Of a stretch of DNA of 64,000 nucleotides, positions 41,210 through 49,835 are shown one piece after another. The stretch lies in the NCBI RefSeq assembly GCF_900176395.1, contig NZ_FWXL01000001.1, forward strand, positions 124,001-188,000, given 5' to 3'. Made by a program: the position numbers and the translations under genes. The notes beneath the pieces were generated by a model, which ran no database searches, was not told the origin of the DNA, and saw nothing but the letters and a program-made list of their open reading frames with translations. Each line of letters opens with the position of its first letter. Within the stretch, counting starts at the first letter, position 1. Origin of the DNA: Novosphingobium sp. B1 (GTDB lineage: Bacteria > Pseudomonadota > Alphaproteobacteria > Sphingomonadales > Sphingomonadaceae).

Positions 41210-41677
41210 ATGAGCCACGCTAATCTCGATCTCACTGCGCGGGTCGTCCGGCTGCTCGACCGTGCAGTCAAAGACAGTGGCAAGCCAGTTTCTGAAATCG
41301 CGCGCCTTGCCGAGATGAAGCGCGACAGCCTGCGCCGCTCTGTTGCCGGAGAGCGCGTCCCAACTTTGAGCGAAGTGTTGCGCATACTCGAAGCCTGCGA
41401 GCATGCCGGCGAGGAAACGCTGCTGCTTCTGCTTCTTGTCGGAGAGGATTTCGCGCTTTCATATCGGGGCTCGGCACCGGCTAGATTCCTGGGCGAGCTG
41501 TTCAAACGCGCCCCAGCCGAGATCATCGAGCAACTTGGTGAGCTTGCGAGCGAGCTCCGGCCACGTTGGGCCAACGGAACGGCCAAGCTTCTAGCCCGGA
41601 CACTTGAGCAACATATTACGGATCTGAACCGCAGGGGCGATGCGATTGGAGATCGGATCGCCCACGGCTCACCGTGA
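41210..41677 (+). CDS. HTH transcriptional regulator
   Basis: A 155-residue protein with a Cro/XRE-like N-terminal HTH: VVRLLDRAVKDSGKPVSEIA and EMKRDSLRRSVAGERVPTLSEVLRIL (recognition helix around residues 38-47). The rest is a leucine-rich region (GEETLLLLLLVGEDFAL) and a helical tail. Divergent from the tra operon, it is the best candidate for its regulator. ATG 41210 lacks a clear ribosome site; an upstream in-frame start at 41138 exists. Confidence 0.7.
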   Translation: MSHANLDLTARVVRLLDRAVKDSGKPVSEIARLAEMKRDSLRRSVAGERVPTLSEVLRILEACEHAGEETLLLLLLVGEDFALSYRGSAPARFLGELFKRAPAEIIEQLGELASELRPRWANGTAKLLARTLEQHITDLNRRGDAIGDRIAHGSP

Positions 41678-41743
41678 TCCTCACCCTATTGCGGACAAGG
41701 ACCTGCACGATGTTGCTCTCCAGATTGGTTCGGTAGAAACACC

Positions 41744-41935
41744 ATGACTATCCAGGAACTCCTCACCTGCCAGGAAGTGATGCAGCTAACCGGGATTCGG
41801 AGCCGAACGACCATTTGGCGGCGCATCCAGAGAGGCGCGTTCCCGGCTCCTTTGGACTTTGGATCCGGTCGCTTGCGGTGGAAGTCCATAGACATCTCTG
41901 ACTGGGTCAATTCATTGCCAAAACGGCGATACTGA
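41744..41935 (+). CDS. AlpA-like excisionase / regulator
   Basis: A 63-residue MerR-type winged helix: LLTCQEVMQLTGIRSRTTIW, RRIQRGAFPAPLDFGSGRLR and SIDISDWVNSLP are the AlpA pattern. Such proteins bind att regions to direct excision or switch on the integrase. It lies 300 bases from the tRNA-Pro, as expected for an element border, but no integrase gene is next to it. Confidence 0.88.
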   Translation: MTIQELLTCQEVMQLTGIRSRTTIWRRIQRGAFPAPLDFGSGRLRWKSIDISDWVNSLPKRRY

Positions 41936-42234
41936 AACCGCCGCATCTCAAGTCCGTCCTGTGAACGCGCGCCGCAATCAGCGCTGCGCATTCAGCCTCG
42001 CAACTCACAAGATGGCTGCTGCACGGGCCGCTGGTTCAGCGGCCGACTTTGCATCCAGAAGGTGCAATTGGAGGGCCGTTAGGTCCGCCGCAGGAGGCCG
42101 GGCTGCCGGTTCCACCGATGCAAATGGTTGCAATTGGCTGCGCTTTGTTCCGCATGGTTGCACCACCAGTGCACCACCAGTGAAATTTCACCGCGCCATA
42201 TGGGGCGAAAACAGCTGCTAAGTATTTGAAAAAT
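41936..42234. repeat. Element border region with short direct repeats
   Basis: 299 non-coding bases between the AlpA-like gene and the tRNA. GCAATTGG occurs near 42064 and 42129; GGTTGCA occurs near 42125 and 42154; TGCACCACCAG is repeated in tandem at about 42157-42178. These could be arm-type sites for integrase or AlpA. Confidence 0.45.
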
Positions 42235-42311
42235 TGGTCGGGACGAGAGGATTCGAACCTCCGACCCCCACACCCCCAGTGTGATGCGCTACCAGGCTGC
42301 GCTACGTCCCG
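42235..42311 (-). tRNA. tRNA-Pro (anticodon GGG)
   Basis: 77 bases including encoded CCA. Acceptor CGGGACG pairs with CGTCCCG; D arm GCGC/GCGC; anticodon stem TCACA/TGTGG with loop CTGGGGG, anticodon GGG; T arm with GGTTCGAATCC. The 3' end faces the integrated element, which fits use as its attachment site; the gene is left intact. Confidence 0.96.
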
Positions 42312-42526
42312 ACCGGAAGCGCGCCTATAGGCACCACTTTTCGTGATGGCAAGCGCCTGATTGGCGGGATGTGCAAAGTTCGCGGCGTGCTCGGCTGCAG
42401 CGGCTTCATTGCCTTGCCCCGGGCAACCTGCTAACCGCGCCGATCAAGCCAACCGGGCCCGGTTTCTTTGCGGAAATGCGATGTGTCCGGTTGTATTACC
42501 CAAGTCGCGATCCCAGAAACGGACCC

Positions 42527-42856
42527 ATGATGCTTAGCACTCTTTCTGCCGCCGCCGCCAATGCCGGCCAACCGCCTGCCTGGATGAGCTTCCTGCCGCT
42601 GGTGGCAATGGGCTTCATTTTCTGGTTCCTGATCCTGCGGCCGCAGATGCGCCAGCAGAAGGAGCACAAGGCCAAGATCGCGGCGATGAAGAAGGGCGAC
42701 ATGGTTGTGACGGCCGGTGGCCTGATCGGGAAGGTGATCAAGCTCGACGACCATTACGCCGAACTGGAGCTTGGCCCCAATGTGAAGGTCAAGGCCGTGC
42801 GCGCGACGATCGGCGACATCGTGCCGCCCGCCGGCTCTGCGCCCGCCAACGACTGA
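42527..42856 (+). CDS. yajC: Preprotein translocase subunit YajC
   Basis: A 109-residue protein with one membrane helix (MSFLPLVAMGFIFWFLILRPQ, the YajC signature RPQ) and a cytosolic domain (KKGDMVVTAGGLIGKVIKL). Accessory to SecDF. ATG 42527 or 42530 both possible. First gene of yajC-secD-secF. Confidence 0.95.
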   Translation: MMLSTLSAAAANAGQPPAWMSFLPLVAMGFIFWFLILRPQMRQQKEHKAKIAAMKKGDMVVTAGGLIGKVIKLDDHYAELELGPNVKVKAVRATIGDIVPPAGSAPAND

Positions 42857-42883
42857 TCCTCTCCAGCAGAAAGCACTGCGCAC

Positions 42884-44491
42884 ATGCTTGATTTTCCGCG
42901 CTGGAAAGTAATCTGGCTCTGGTTGGTGACGATTGTCTGCGTTGCCGCGGCCATTCCCTCGCTTACCTCGACCATGGGCCTGACGTGGCCTTCGTCCTTG
43001 CCCGAGCCCAAGATCAACCTTGGCCTCGACCTTGCCGGCGGCAGCCACATCCTGCTCGAAGCCGACCCTTCGCAGGTGCGCCAGCAGCGCATCGAAGGCA
43101 TGGAGGAATCGGTCCGCAACAAGCTGAAGCAGGATGGCGGCAATATCCGCATCAGCGACATCTCGAATCGCGATGGCGCACTGACCTTCGTCGTCGCCGA
43201 TCCGTCGCAAGTCGATGCTGTTCGCGAAGCGGTCCTGCCGCTGACAAACGGTGCTGGTCTTACCGGACAGCGCGACTGGGACATCAACGTCGTCGACGGC
43301 AATCGCTTCGTGCTCAAGCCGACCGAGGCCGGGGTCAACCAGGCGGTGACCCAGGCAATGGATACGGCGGTCGAGGTGGTGCGCAAGCGCATCGACGCTC
43401 TCGGCACCAAGGAGCCGACGATCATCCGTTCGGGCCCGACGCGCATCGTCGTGCAGGTGCCGGGTCTGCAGGATCCGCAGGCGCTCAAGAACCTGCTGGG
43501 CCAGACCGCCAAGCTCGAATTCAAGCTGGTCGACACCTCGGCGCTGCCTTCGGACGTGGCGCAGGGGATCGCGCCTCCGGGCAGCGAGATCGTGCCGTTT
43601 GTCAGCCCCGCAGAAGGTGGCGGCGTGCCCTCGATCGCGGTGAAGCGCCTTGGCGGCATCCGCGGCGATCAGTTGACCAACGCGCAACAGACCAACAATC
43701 AGCAGACCAACGAACCGGTCGTCAACATCACTTTCAACACCGATGGTGGCGCCAAGTTCGCGAAGCTGACGACGCAGAACGTGGGCAAGCAGTTCGCTAT
43801 CATTCTCGATGGCAAGGTCCTTTCGGCCCCGACGATCAACGAGCCGATCCTGGGCGGCAGCGCCATCATCTCTGGCCGCTTCACCACCGAAAGCGCCAAT
43901 GCCCTGGCGATCTCGCTGCGTTCGGGCGCGCTGCCGGTTGACCTCAAGGTCGTGGAAGAGCGCACCGTGGGTCCCGATCTCGGCGCGGATTCGATCCGCA
44001 AGGGGATGATCGCGATGGGCGTCGGAACGCTGGCGCTGGCGATCTTCATCCTGGCGACCTACGGCCGCTTCGGCGTCTATGCGAACCTCGCCGTGATCAT
44101 CAACGTCCTGATGATCCTCGGCATCATGGGCATCATCGGCACCACGCTGACTCTGCCGGGCATTGCCGGCTTCGTGCTGACAATCGGTGCTGCGGTCGAT
44201 GCCAACGTGCTGATCAACGAGCGCATCCGCGAAGAGCGGCATCGTGGGCGCAAGGTCGTGCAGGCCGTGGAACTTGGCTACAAGGAAGCAAGCCGCGCTA
44301 TCTTCGATGCCAACATCACCAACGTCATCGCGGCAGTGCTGATGTTCGCGTTCGGGTCCGGCCCGGTAAAGGGCTTCGCCGTCGTGCTGATGATCGGCAT
44401 CGCCACATCGGTGTTCACCGCCGTGACGCTGACCCGCCTCTGGGTGGCGCAATGGCTGCGCCGTGCCCGCCCGACCGAAATTGCTCTTTGA
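42884..44491 (+). CDS. secD: Protein translocase subunit SecD
   Basis: A 535-residue SecD: TM1 near the N-terminus, LGLDLAGGSHILLE (D1 motif), the periplasmic P1 domain (about 40-350), then the C-terminal five-helix RND-like block with GAAVDANVLINERIREE and FGSGPVKGFAVVLMIGI. Uses the proton gradient to complete protein export with SecF. Follows yajC by 27 bases. Confidence 0.97.
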   Translation: MLDFPRWKVIWLWLVTIVCVAAAIPSLTSTMGLTWPSSLPEPKINLGLDLAGGSHILLEADPSQVRQQRIEGMEESVRNKLKQDGGNIRISDISNRDGALTFVVADPSQVDAVREAVLPLTNGAGLTGQRDWDINVVDGNRFVLKPTEAGVNQAVTQAMDTAVEVVRKRIDALGTKEPTIIRSGPTRIVVQVPGLQDPQALKNLLGQTAKLEFKLVDTSALPSDVAQGIAPPGSEIVPFVSPAEGGGVPSIAVKRLGGIRGDQLTNAQQTNNQQTNEPVVNITFNTDGGAKFAKLTTQNVGKQFAIILDGKVLSAPTINEPILGGSAIISGRFTTESANALAISLRSGALPVDLKVVEERTVGPDLGADSIRKGMIAMGVGTLALAIFILATYGRFGVYANLAVIINVLMILGIMGIIGTTLTLPGIAGFVLTIGAAVDANVLINERIREERHRGRKVVQAVELGYKEASRAIFDANITNVIAAVLMFAFGSGPVKGFAVVLMIGIATSVFTAVTLTRLWVAQWLRRARPTEIAL

Positions 44492-44507
44492 GAGGAGGAC
44501 GAATACC

Positions 44508-45485
44508 ATGAAACTCCTCAAGCTCGTCCCCGACCATACCAACATCCACTTCCTCAAGTGGCGCGTGCCGTTCTACGTGATCAGTATCATCCTGATGGCG
44601 GCGTCATGGGGCCTGGTCCTGACCAAGGGGCTGAACCTCGGCGTTGACTTCATCGGTGGCCAGATGATCCGCGTGACCTTCGAGCGCAGCGCCGAAGCGC
44701 CTGTCGCCACGTTGCGCGAGGAAGTCGGCAAGCTTGGCTATGGTGAGCCGATCATCCAGCGCTATGGCAAGCCGAACGAGATCTCGATCCGCATGAAGCT
44801 GCCGGAAGGCGCCGGGCAGGAAGCGGCGCTGGCTGACAAGATGGCCCGCACCATCACGGCCGACATCAAGCAGAACCATGCTGATGCCCGCATCGATGGC
44901 GTCGATTCGGTCTCGGGCAAGGTGTCGAAGGAACTGGGCTGGGACGCGTTCAAGGCGCTCGGCCTCGCTTCGCTGGCGGTTGCGGCCTACATCTGGTTGC
45001 GGTTCGAATGGCAGTTCGGGGTGGGCGCACTGTTCGCGCTGGTCCACGACGTGACGTTGACGCTGGGCTTGTTCGCGATAACCGGCATGGAGTTCGACCT
45101 GAACATCGTGGCGGCCCTCCTGACGCTGATCGGCTATTCGCTGAACGATACGATCGTGGTCTATGACCGCATCCGCGAGAACATGAAGAAGTATCGCCGG
45201 ATGCCGATGCCGGAGCTGCTCGACCTCTCTGTGAACGAGACGCTGCACCGCACGATCGTCACGTCGCTGTCGATGCTGATTACCCTTGTAGCGCTGCTGC
45301 TGCTTGGTCCCGATGTGATCTTCGGCTTTACCGCCGCGATCACGCTTGGCATCTTCGTCGGCACCTACAGCTCGATCTACATGGCGGCACCGATCCTGAT
45401 CTGGCTGAAGGTCAACCCGAACAGCTTCGTTCCGACAGAAACAGCGCTCGAGAAGCAGGAGCGGATGGCGCGCGAAGGCGCCTGA
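44508..45485 (+). CDS. secF: Protein translocase subunit SecF
   Basis: A 325-residue SecF: KWRVPFYVISIILMAASWGL is TM1, GLNLGVDFIGGQMIRV the D1-type motif, and YSLNDTIVVYDRIRENMKKY and DVIFGFTAAITLGIFVGTYSSIY the conserved C-terminal membrane motifs. ATG 44508 follows GAGAGGAGGACG, 16 bases after secD. Confidence 0.97.
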   Translation: MKLLKLVPDHTNIHFLKWRVPFYVISIILMAASWGLVLTKGLNLGVDFIGGQMIRVTFERSAEAPVATLREEVGKLGYGEPIIQRYGKPNEISIRMKLPEGAGQEAALADKMARTITADIKQNHADARIDGVDSVSGKVSKELGWDAFKALGLASLAVAAYIWLRFEWQFGVGALFALVHDVTLTLGLFAITGMEFDLNIVAALLTLIGYSLNDTIVVYDRIRENMKKYRRMPMPELLDLSVNETLHRTIVTSLSMLITLVALLLLGPDVIFGFTAAITLGIFVGTYSSIYMAAPILIWLKVNPNSFVPTETALEKQERMAREGA

Positions 45486-45508
45486 GGCTTCTCGTCCGGA
45501 AGAAGATT

Positions 45509-45539
45509 GCGGCGGCGGAGCTTAGTGCTTCGCCGCCGC
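45509..45539. terminator. Bidirectional hairpin between secF and glycosyltransferase gene
   Basis: GCGGCGGCGGAGC pairs with GCTTCGCCGCCGC around a TTAGT loop, between convergent genes. T-rich bases (ATCTTCTTCC) follow on the minus strand; the hairpin overlaps the glycosyltransferase stop. Confidence 0.5.
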
Positions 45540-46709
45540 TTCTGCGTATATCCCGGCCAGTTCCACTGCATTTGCCTGCCAGCTGAAGCGTTCGGCAGTG
45601 GCGGCGACGGCATCCTGGCTCGGCGGGTCGCCAAGAAGATCGACGATGGCGCGGGCAATGTCCTCGCTCGTGCGCGCGACAATGCGGCCTGCGCTGGGTG
45701 ACTGGACCACTTCGCGGGCGCCGCCGACATCGGGAATTACCACCGGCGTGCCGCACGCCAGCGCCTCTATCCAGGCGTTTGCCAGTCCTTCGCGCTCGGA
45801 CGGCAAGACCATGGCGTCGGCCGCGCAGAGCAGATGGGGCAGGACATCGTGATCGACTGCGCCAAGAAACTGCACGCGGTTTGCAAGGCCGAGCTGATCG
45901 ACCAGACGCCGCAGCGCAGGCTCGTCGGCTCCGGTGCCGGCAATCACCAGCCTGATGTCTTCAGGAAGCAGCGGCAGGGCGCGGATCGCCAGGGCCTGCC
46001 CCTTGATCGCCAGCAGCGCGCCGACGCACAGCAGCAGGCGACCCTCGGACCAGACCTGCACGCCTGGCAGGGCTGAGACCAACTGCCGAGCGGCAGCGCG
46101 ATCGAGTGGCCGGAATCGCGTGCGATCAAGTCCGGTGTAGTGGACGCGGATTCGCTCTTCGGGCATGCCCATCGCGGCCATGTCACGCGCGAGAGCGCAG
46201 GAGACAGCGAGCAGCACCGAGGCTTGATGCGCGGCCGCGAGCATCTGGCGTCGGGCGAGGGATTTCTCGCCCCACAGATGAATGTCCGAGCCACGCGCCT
46301 TGATCGCGAGCGGCAGTCCCAGGGCTTGCGCCACTTTTGCCGCGGCAGGTCCATCGGGATAGAAGAACTGCGCATCGACCATGTCGAACGGTTGTTCGGC
46401 GTGAAGCTGGCGGGCGAGCGGCAGAATGGCGTGCGCAATCAGGGACGGGTTGATCGGGCCTGACAGGCCGGGCACGAGATGGAAGCGAGGGTGATGGACC
46501 GTGATCTCGCCCTGCAGTTCCACGCGCGGTATCGCCTTGAGCGCGGCATAGCGCTTGAGCGGCAGCGGCGGCTGGCCGATCGGATTGACGACAGTCACCT
46601 GCCAGTCCCCGCGTGCCGCCAGCGCTTCCATCTGGCGTGAAACGAAGCGACCGAACCCGGCCTTTCCCGGCGCGGGATACAGGGTCGAGATCGATAGCAG
46701 GCGCTTCAC
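45522..46709 (-). CDS. Glycosyltransferase family 4 protein
   Basis: A 395-residue GT-B glycosyltransferase. N-terminal acceptor domain with STLYPAPGKAGFGRFVSRQ; C-terminal donor domain with GALLAIKGQALAIRAL, GTGADEPALRRLV, and the SEREGLANAWIEALACGTPVV donor-sugar motif (first Glu and E-x7-E). Probably acts in exopolysaccharide or lipid-linked glycan synthesis; sugar unknown. GTG start one base after the regulator's stop, so both are co-transcribed. Confidence 0.9.
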   Translation of the reverse strand: MKRLLSISTLYPAPGKAGFGRFVSRQMEALAARGDWQVTVVNPIGQPPLPLKRYAALKAIPRVELQGEITVHHPRFHLVPGLSGPINPSLIAHAILPLARQLHAEQPFDMVDAQFFYPDGPAAAKVAQALGLPLAIKARGSDIHLWGEKSLARRQMLAAAHQASVLLAVSCALARDMAAMGMPEERIRVHYTGLDRTRFRPLDRAAARQLVSALPGVQVWSEGRLLLCVGALLAIKGQALAIRALPLLPEDIRLVIAGTGADEPALRRLVDQLGLANRVQFLGAVDHDVLPHLLCAADAMVLPSEREGLANAWIEALACGTPVVIPDVGGAREVVQSPSAGRIVARTSEDIARAIVDLLGDPPSQDAVAATAERFSWQANAVELAGIYAEAAAKH

Positions 46710-46710
46710 G

Positions 46711-47283
46711 TCAAAGCTTGCGCACGAGCATTTCGGCCACGCCCAGCCACGCCGGACGATCGATGATGACCTGGCGTTGTCCCACGCCCGGCGGCAGGAG
46801 GGCAACGCGCCCCTCGCGCCGGTCGATCAGGCGACCGAACGCGAAGCGGCCTCCCGGGCGGGGAGCAAGCACGTCGCGGTTGAAGGCACGTGCGAAATCT
46901 TCAGGGTCAATCTGCCGCAACCACACCTGGTCGCCAGCGCGATATTCACCGGCGCTGGCCTCGACCGCCATGGCCATGAGACGGGCCGAACCATCGAGCG
47001 TCACCGGCAGGATGGCATCCATAGGCTTGGCAAGAGCTTCAGCGCCTGCGGCAGCAAGACGCGCCACCATCCGGGCAGGGGCGTCTTCCTCGGCCTTGAC
47101 CAGCAACTGCGGATCCACCCCCAGCGCAAGCCCGATCCGGTTCATCCAGGTGAGCGAAAGGCTGCGCGTGCCTGTTTCCAGGCGGCCGATGGTCTGCGCG
47201 GTGGTGGGAGGCGCACAGCGTGCGGCAACATCGGCCAGCGTCATGCCCTTTTGCCGCCGGATATCGCGGATTCTGTTGATCAT
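46711..47283 (-). CDS. XRE-family transcriptional regulator
   Basis: A 190-residue regulator with an N-terminal XRE HTH (IRDIRRQKGMTLADVAARC; QTIGRLETGTRSLSLTWMNR). The remaining 120 residues include a small beta-rich sensor-like domain (GEYRAGDQVWLRQIDPEDFA). It is divergent from the DUF6456 gene and directly upstream of the glycosyltransferase. Confidence 0.85.
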   Translation of the reverse strand: MINRIRDIRRQKGMTLADVAARCAPPTTAQTIGRLETGTRSLSLTWMNRIGLALGVDPQLLVKAEEDAPARMVARLAAAGAEALAKPMDAILPVTLDGSARLMAMAVEASAGEYRAGDQVWLRQIDPEDFARAFNRDVLAPRPGGRFAFGRLIDRREGRVALLPPGVGQRQVIIDRPAWLGVAEMLVRKL

Positions 47284-47392
47284 GGCCCCGATCCTTTAAC
47301 CGCAACGGTGTTTTTTTGCTTTCCTACAAAGTGACCGGCAAGGCAAGAGCATTGATGGTTCCTGAAATGTTCCGGTAAAGGGGGAAGTTTTC

Positions 47393-47866
47393 ATGGCAAA
47401 TCGGCAGCTTGTGACGCGCGAGATAACTCCCGAGGGTCCGCGGCGTGGTGGCGGCGTCCGACAGGGAGGCAGGACGGTAACGGTCAATCTGGCGGAAAGC
47501 CCGCTGACGTGGTTGCACGCGCGCGGTCACCTCAGCGACCGGCAGTTCGATGCCGGGGAGCGACTGCGCAGCGATTTCGAGCGCGCGCAGATCGCGCCGT
47601 CGATCACGATGCGTTGGGATGCCGTTCGGACGCCCAGCACCGCCGACCGCGCTCTTACCGCAGGCGAGGCCCAGATCGCGGCGCGCGCGCGCTTCGATGC
47701 AGCGATCGAGTACGCGGGCAAGGGCCTGTCCGACATACTCTGGCGCGTGGTGTGCGCTGGCGAGGGAGTGCCGGCGGCGGAGAAGGCGCTGGACTGGCCC
47801 GTACGTAGCGGCAAGCTCGTTCTTCGCATCGCGCTTGATCGGGTTGCCGACTTCTATCGGCTGTAG
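47393..47866 (+). CDS. DUF6456-domain protein
   Basis: A 157-residue protein with the DUF6456 pattern found in alphaproteobacteria: ESPLTWLHARGHLSDRQFDAGERLRSDFERA and DAAIEYAGKGLSDILWRVVC. Helical, no membrane segment. Often annotated as a helicase-like hypothetical; its role is not established. GGGGGAAG precedes the ATG. Confidence 0.8.
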   Translation: MANRQLVTREITPEGPRRGGGVRQGGRTVTVNLAESPLTWLHARGHLSDRQFDAGERLRSDFERAQIAPSITMRWDAVRTPSTADRALTAGEAQIAARARFDAAIEYAGKGLSDILWRVVCAGEGVPAAEKALDWPVRSGKLVLRIALDRVADFYRL

Positions 47867-47976
47867 GCGTTCGTGACGAAGCATGTCCGATGGTAACGGT
47901 TGCAACAAAAGGCTTTGCCCGGGGCCAGTCGATCTGGCACCTCCCGCCATCCACATCACAAGGGAGTTGTTGCCAG

Positions 47977-49794
47977 ATGCCCATCCTGCTCAGCCGCCGG
48001 ACCTTTGCCGGCTCGGTCGGCGCGGCCACGGTCGCGGTTGCCATGCGTCCTGCCATGGCCTTTGCAGCGAGTGGTGAGGACGCAAGGCTCGATGCCCTGT
48101 TCACACGCATCTTCGACAGCCAGCTGCGGCTATCGCCGCAAAGCGCGACCTCGCTCGGTCTCGACAAGGGCGCGCTTGCCGGCTTGCGTTCGCAATTGAC
48201 GGATTCGAGCCAGGCGGGGCTGGCGCGCTCGGTTGCCAATACCCGCAGCGCGCTGGCCGATCTTGCGCGCATCGATGAGTCGGCGCTTTCGCCGTCGATG
48301 AAGCTCAATCTTGACGTTGTGCGCTATCAGCTCGAGCGGCGGCTGGATGGTCCGACGCTGGGCGTCGATAGCCCGCAATCGCCCTATCGCATGACGCAGC
48401 GCTTCTGTGCCGCGTTCAATGTGCCCGACTTCCTCGATTCGACGCACCCGATCGAGAGCGCTGCGGACGCCGAGGCCTACCTGCTCCGCCTCTCGGCGCT
48501 GAGCAAGGCGATCGATGATGACATCGCGGTGCAACGCGAACAGGCTGGGCGCGGGATCGTGGCGCCGCAATGGTCGCTGGACCTTGCTTTGGTGCAGTTG
48601 CGCAAGCTGCGCACACCGGCTCCGGAAGATTCCTCGATGGTGGCGTCCCTTGTCCGCCGCACGGCAAAGAAGGGCATTTCCGGATCGTGGCAGCTGCGAG
48701 CCGAGGCGATCGTGCGCAATGCCATTTACCCGGCGATCGACCGCCAGATCGCTCTGATCGAGCAGTTGCGGCCACGCAGTTCGGCGGGTGACGGAGCGTG
48801 GCGCATCCCGCGTGGCGACGAGATCTATGCCGCGGCCTTGCGCCAGGCCACCACGACCGAGTTCAGCCCCGAGGAAGTCCACCGCATCGGGCTCGAACAG
48901 GTTGCCGAAATCTCGGCGCAACTTGACCTTGTGCTCAAGGCGGCGGGCCTGACGACCGGGACTGTCGGGGAGCGGCTGGCAGCGCTGAACACGCGACCGG
49001 AGCAACTCTATCCAGACAGCGCGCAGGGACGGGCTGACCTGATCGCCAGCCTCAACGCCGGTGTTGCCAAGATGAACGCGCTGCTGCCCCGGGCGTTCGC
49101 AACGCTGCCCGACCAGCCCCTCGACATTCGTGCAGTGCCGGTAGAGATTCAGGACGGCGCGGCAAACGGCTATTACTATTCGGCAACTCTGGATGGATCG
49201 CGTCCGGCGATCTACTGGATCAACCTGAAGGAAGTGTCTGACTGGCCGAAGTATTCGCTACCATCGCTGACGTATCACGAAGGGACTCCGGGCCATCATC
49301 TGCAGATCAGCCTGGCCCAGAAGTCGGACAACATTCCGCTGATCCGCAAGACCGGAGGCTTCTCGGCCTATTCCGAGGGCTGGGCGCTCTATTCCGAACA
49401 GGTTGCCGATGAGCTGGGTGCCTATGACGGGATCGAGAAGGCCGGCTATCTCCAGTCGTTCCTGTTCCGCGCGTCGCGTCTGGTGGTCGACACCGGACTT
49501 CACGCCAAGCGCTGGAGCCGCGAGAAGGCGACCGACTACATGGTTGCCACTACCGGTTTCACCCGGCCGCGCACCCAGCGCGAAGTCGAGCGGTACTGCA
49601 CCAACATCGGCCAGGCATGCAGCTACAAGATGGGGCACATCGCCTGGTTGCGCGCGCGGGAAAAGGCGCAGAAGACCATGGGCGACAAGTTCGACATCAA
49701 GCAGTTCCACGAAGTGCTGCTTGATGGGGCGATGCCGCTTTCAATCCTCGAAAAGCGGATCGAGGAGCGGACGGCGGCGGCGATGAAAGCCTGA
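47977..49794 (+). CDS. DUF885-family peptidase, Tat-exported
   Basis: A 605-residue protein. ILLSRRTFAGSVGAATVAVA is a twin-arginine signal (SRRTF) with a cleavage region near AMAFAA. The catalytic signature of DUF885 zinc peptidases is present as LTYHEGTPGHHLQ, with the downstream FSAYSEGWALYSEQ helix. Likely a periplasmic metallopeptidase. ATG 47977 is chosen because it places the Tat motif at the N-terminus. Confidence 0.9.
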   Translation: MPILLSRRTFAGSVGAATVAVAMRPAMAFAASGEDARLDALFTRIFDSQLRLSPQSATSLGLDKGALAGLRSQLTDSSQAGLARSVANTRSALADLARIDESALSPSMKLNLDVVRYQLERRLDGPTLGVDSPQSPYRMTQRFCAAFNVPDFLDSTHPIESAADAEAYLLRLSALSKAIDDDIAVQREQAGRGIVAPQWSLDLALVQLRKLRTPAPEDSSMVASLVRRTAKKGISGSWQLRAEAIVRNAIYPAIDRQIALIEQLRPRSSAGDGAWRIPRGDEIYAAALRQATTTEFSPEEVHRIGLEQVAEISAQLDLVLKAAGLTTGTVGERLAALNTRPEQLYPDSAQGRADLIASLNAGVAKMNALLPRAFATLPDQPLDIRAVPVEIQDGAANGYYYSATLDGSRPAIYWINLKEVSDWPKYSLPSLTYHEGTPGHHLQISLAQKSDNIPLIRKTGGFSAYSEGWALYSEQVADELGAYDGIEKAGYLQSFLFRASRLVVDTGLHAKRWSREKATDYMVATTGFTRPRTQREVERYCTNIGQACSYKMGHIAWLRAREKAQKTMGDKFDIKQFHEVLLDGAMPLSILEKRIEERTAAAMKA

Positions 49795-49803
49795 GACAGC
49801 GGA

Positions 49804-49829
49804 AATGCCCCCGCCTCGGCGGGGGCATT
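49804..49829. terminator. Bidirectional hairpin between DUF885 and uup
   Basis: AATGCCCCCGCC and GGCGGGGGCATT form a perfect stem with a very short loop, between two convergent genes. No T-run follows on either side. Confidence 0.6.
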
Positions 49830-49835
49830 CAGCCG

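Larger units (their letters stand above)
14101..42234. mobile_element. Decayed integrated conjugative element (F-type transfer genes)
   Basis: The span carries plasmid-type leading-region genes, a phage-like S24 repressor, a defence island, an F-type T4SS operon and an AlpA-like factor, and ends beside the 3' end of an intact tRNA-Pro gene, a classic integration site. No replication initiator or integrase was recognised. Three deletion junctions destroy TraD/TraI, TraC/TraF and TraB/DsbC. The right border is well supported by the tRNA; the left border is only inferred from gene content and could lie outside the window. Confidence 0.75.
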
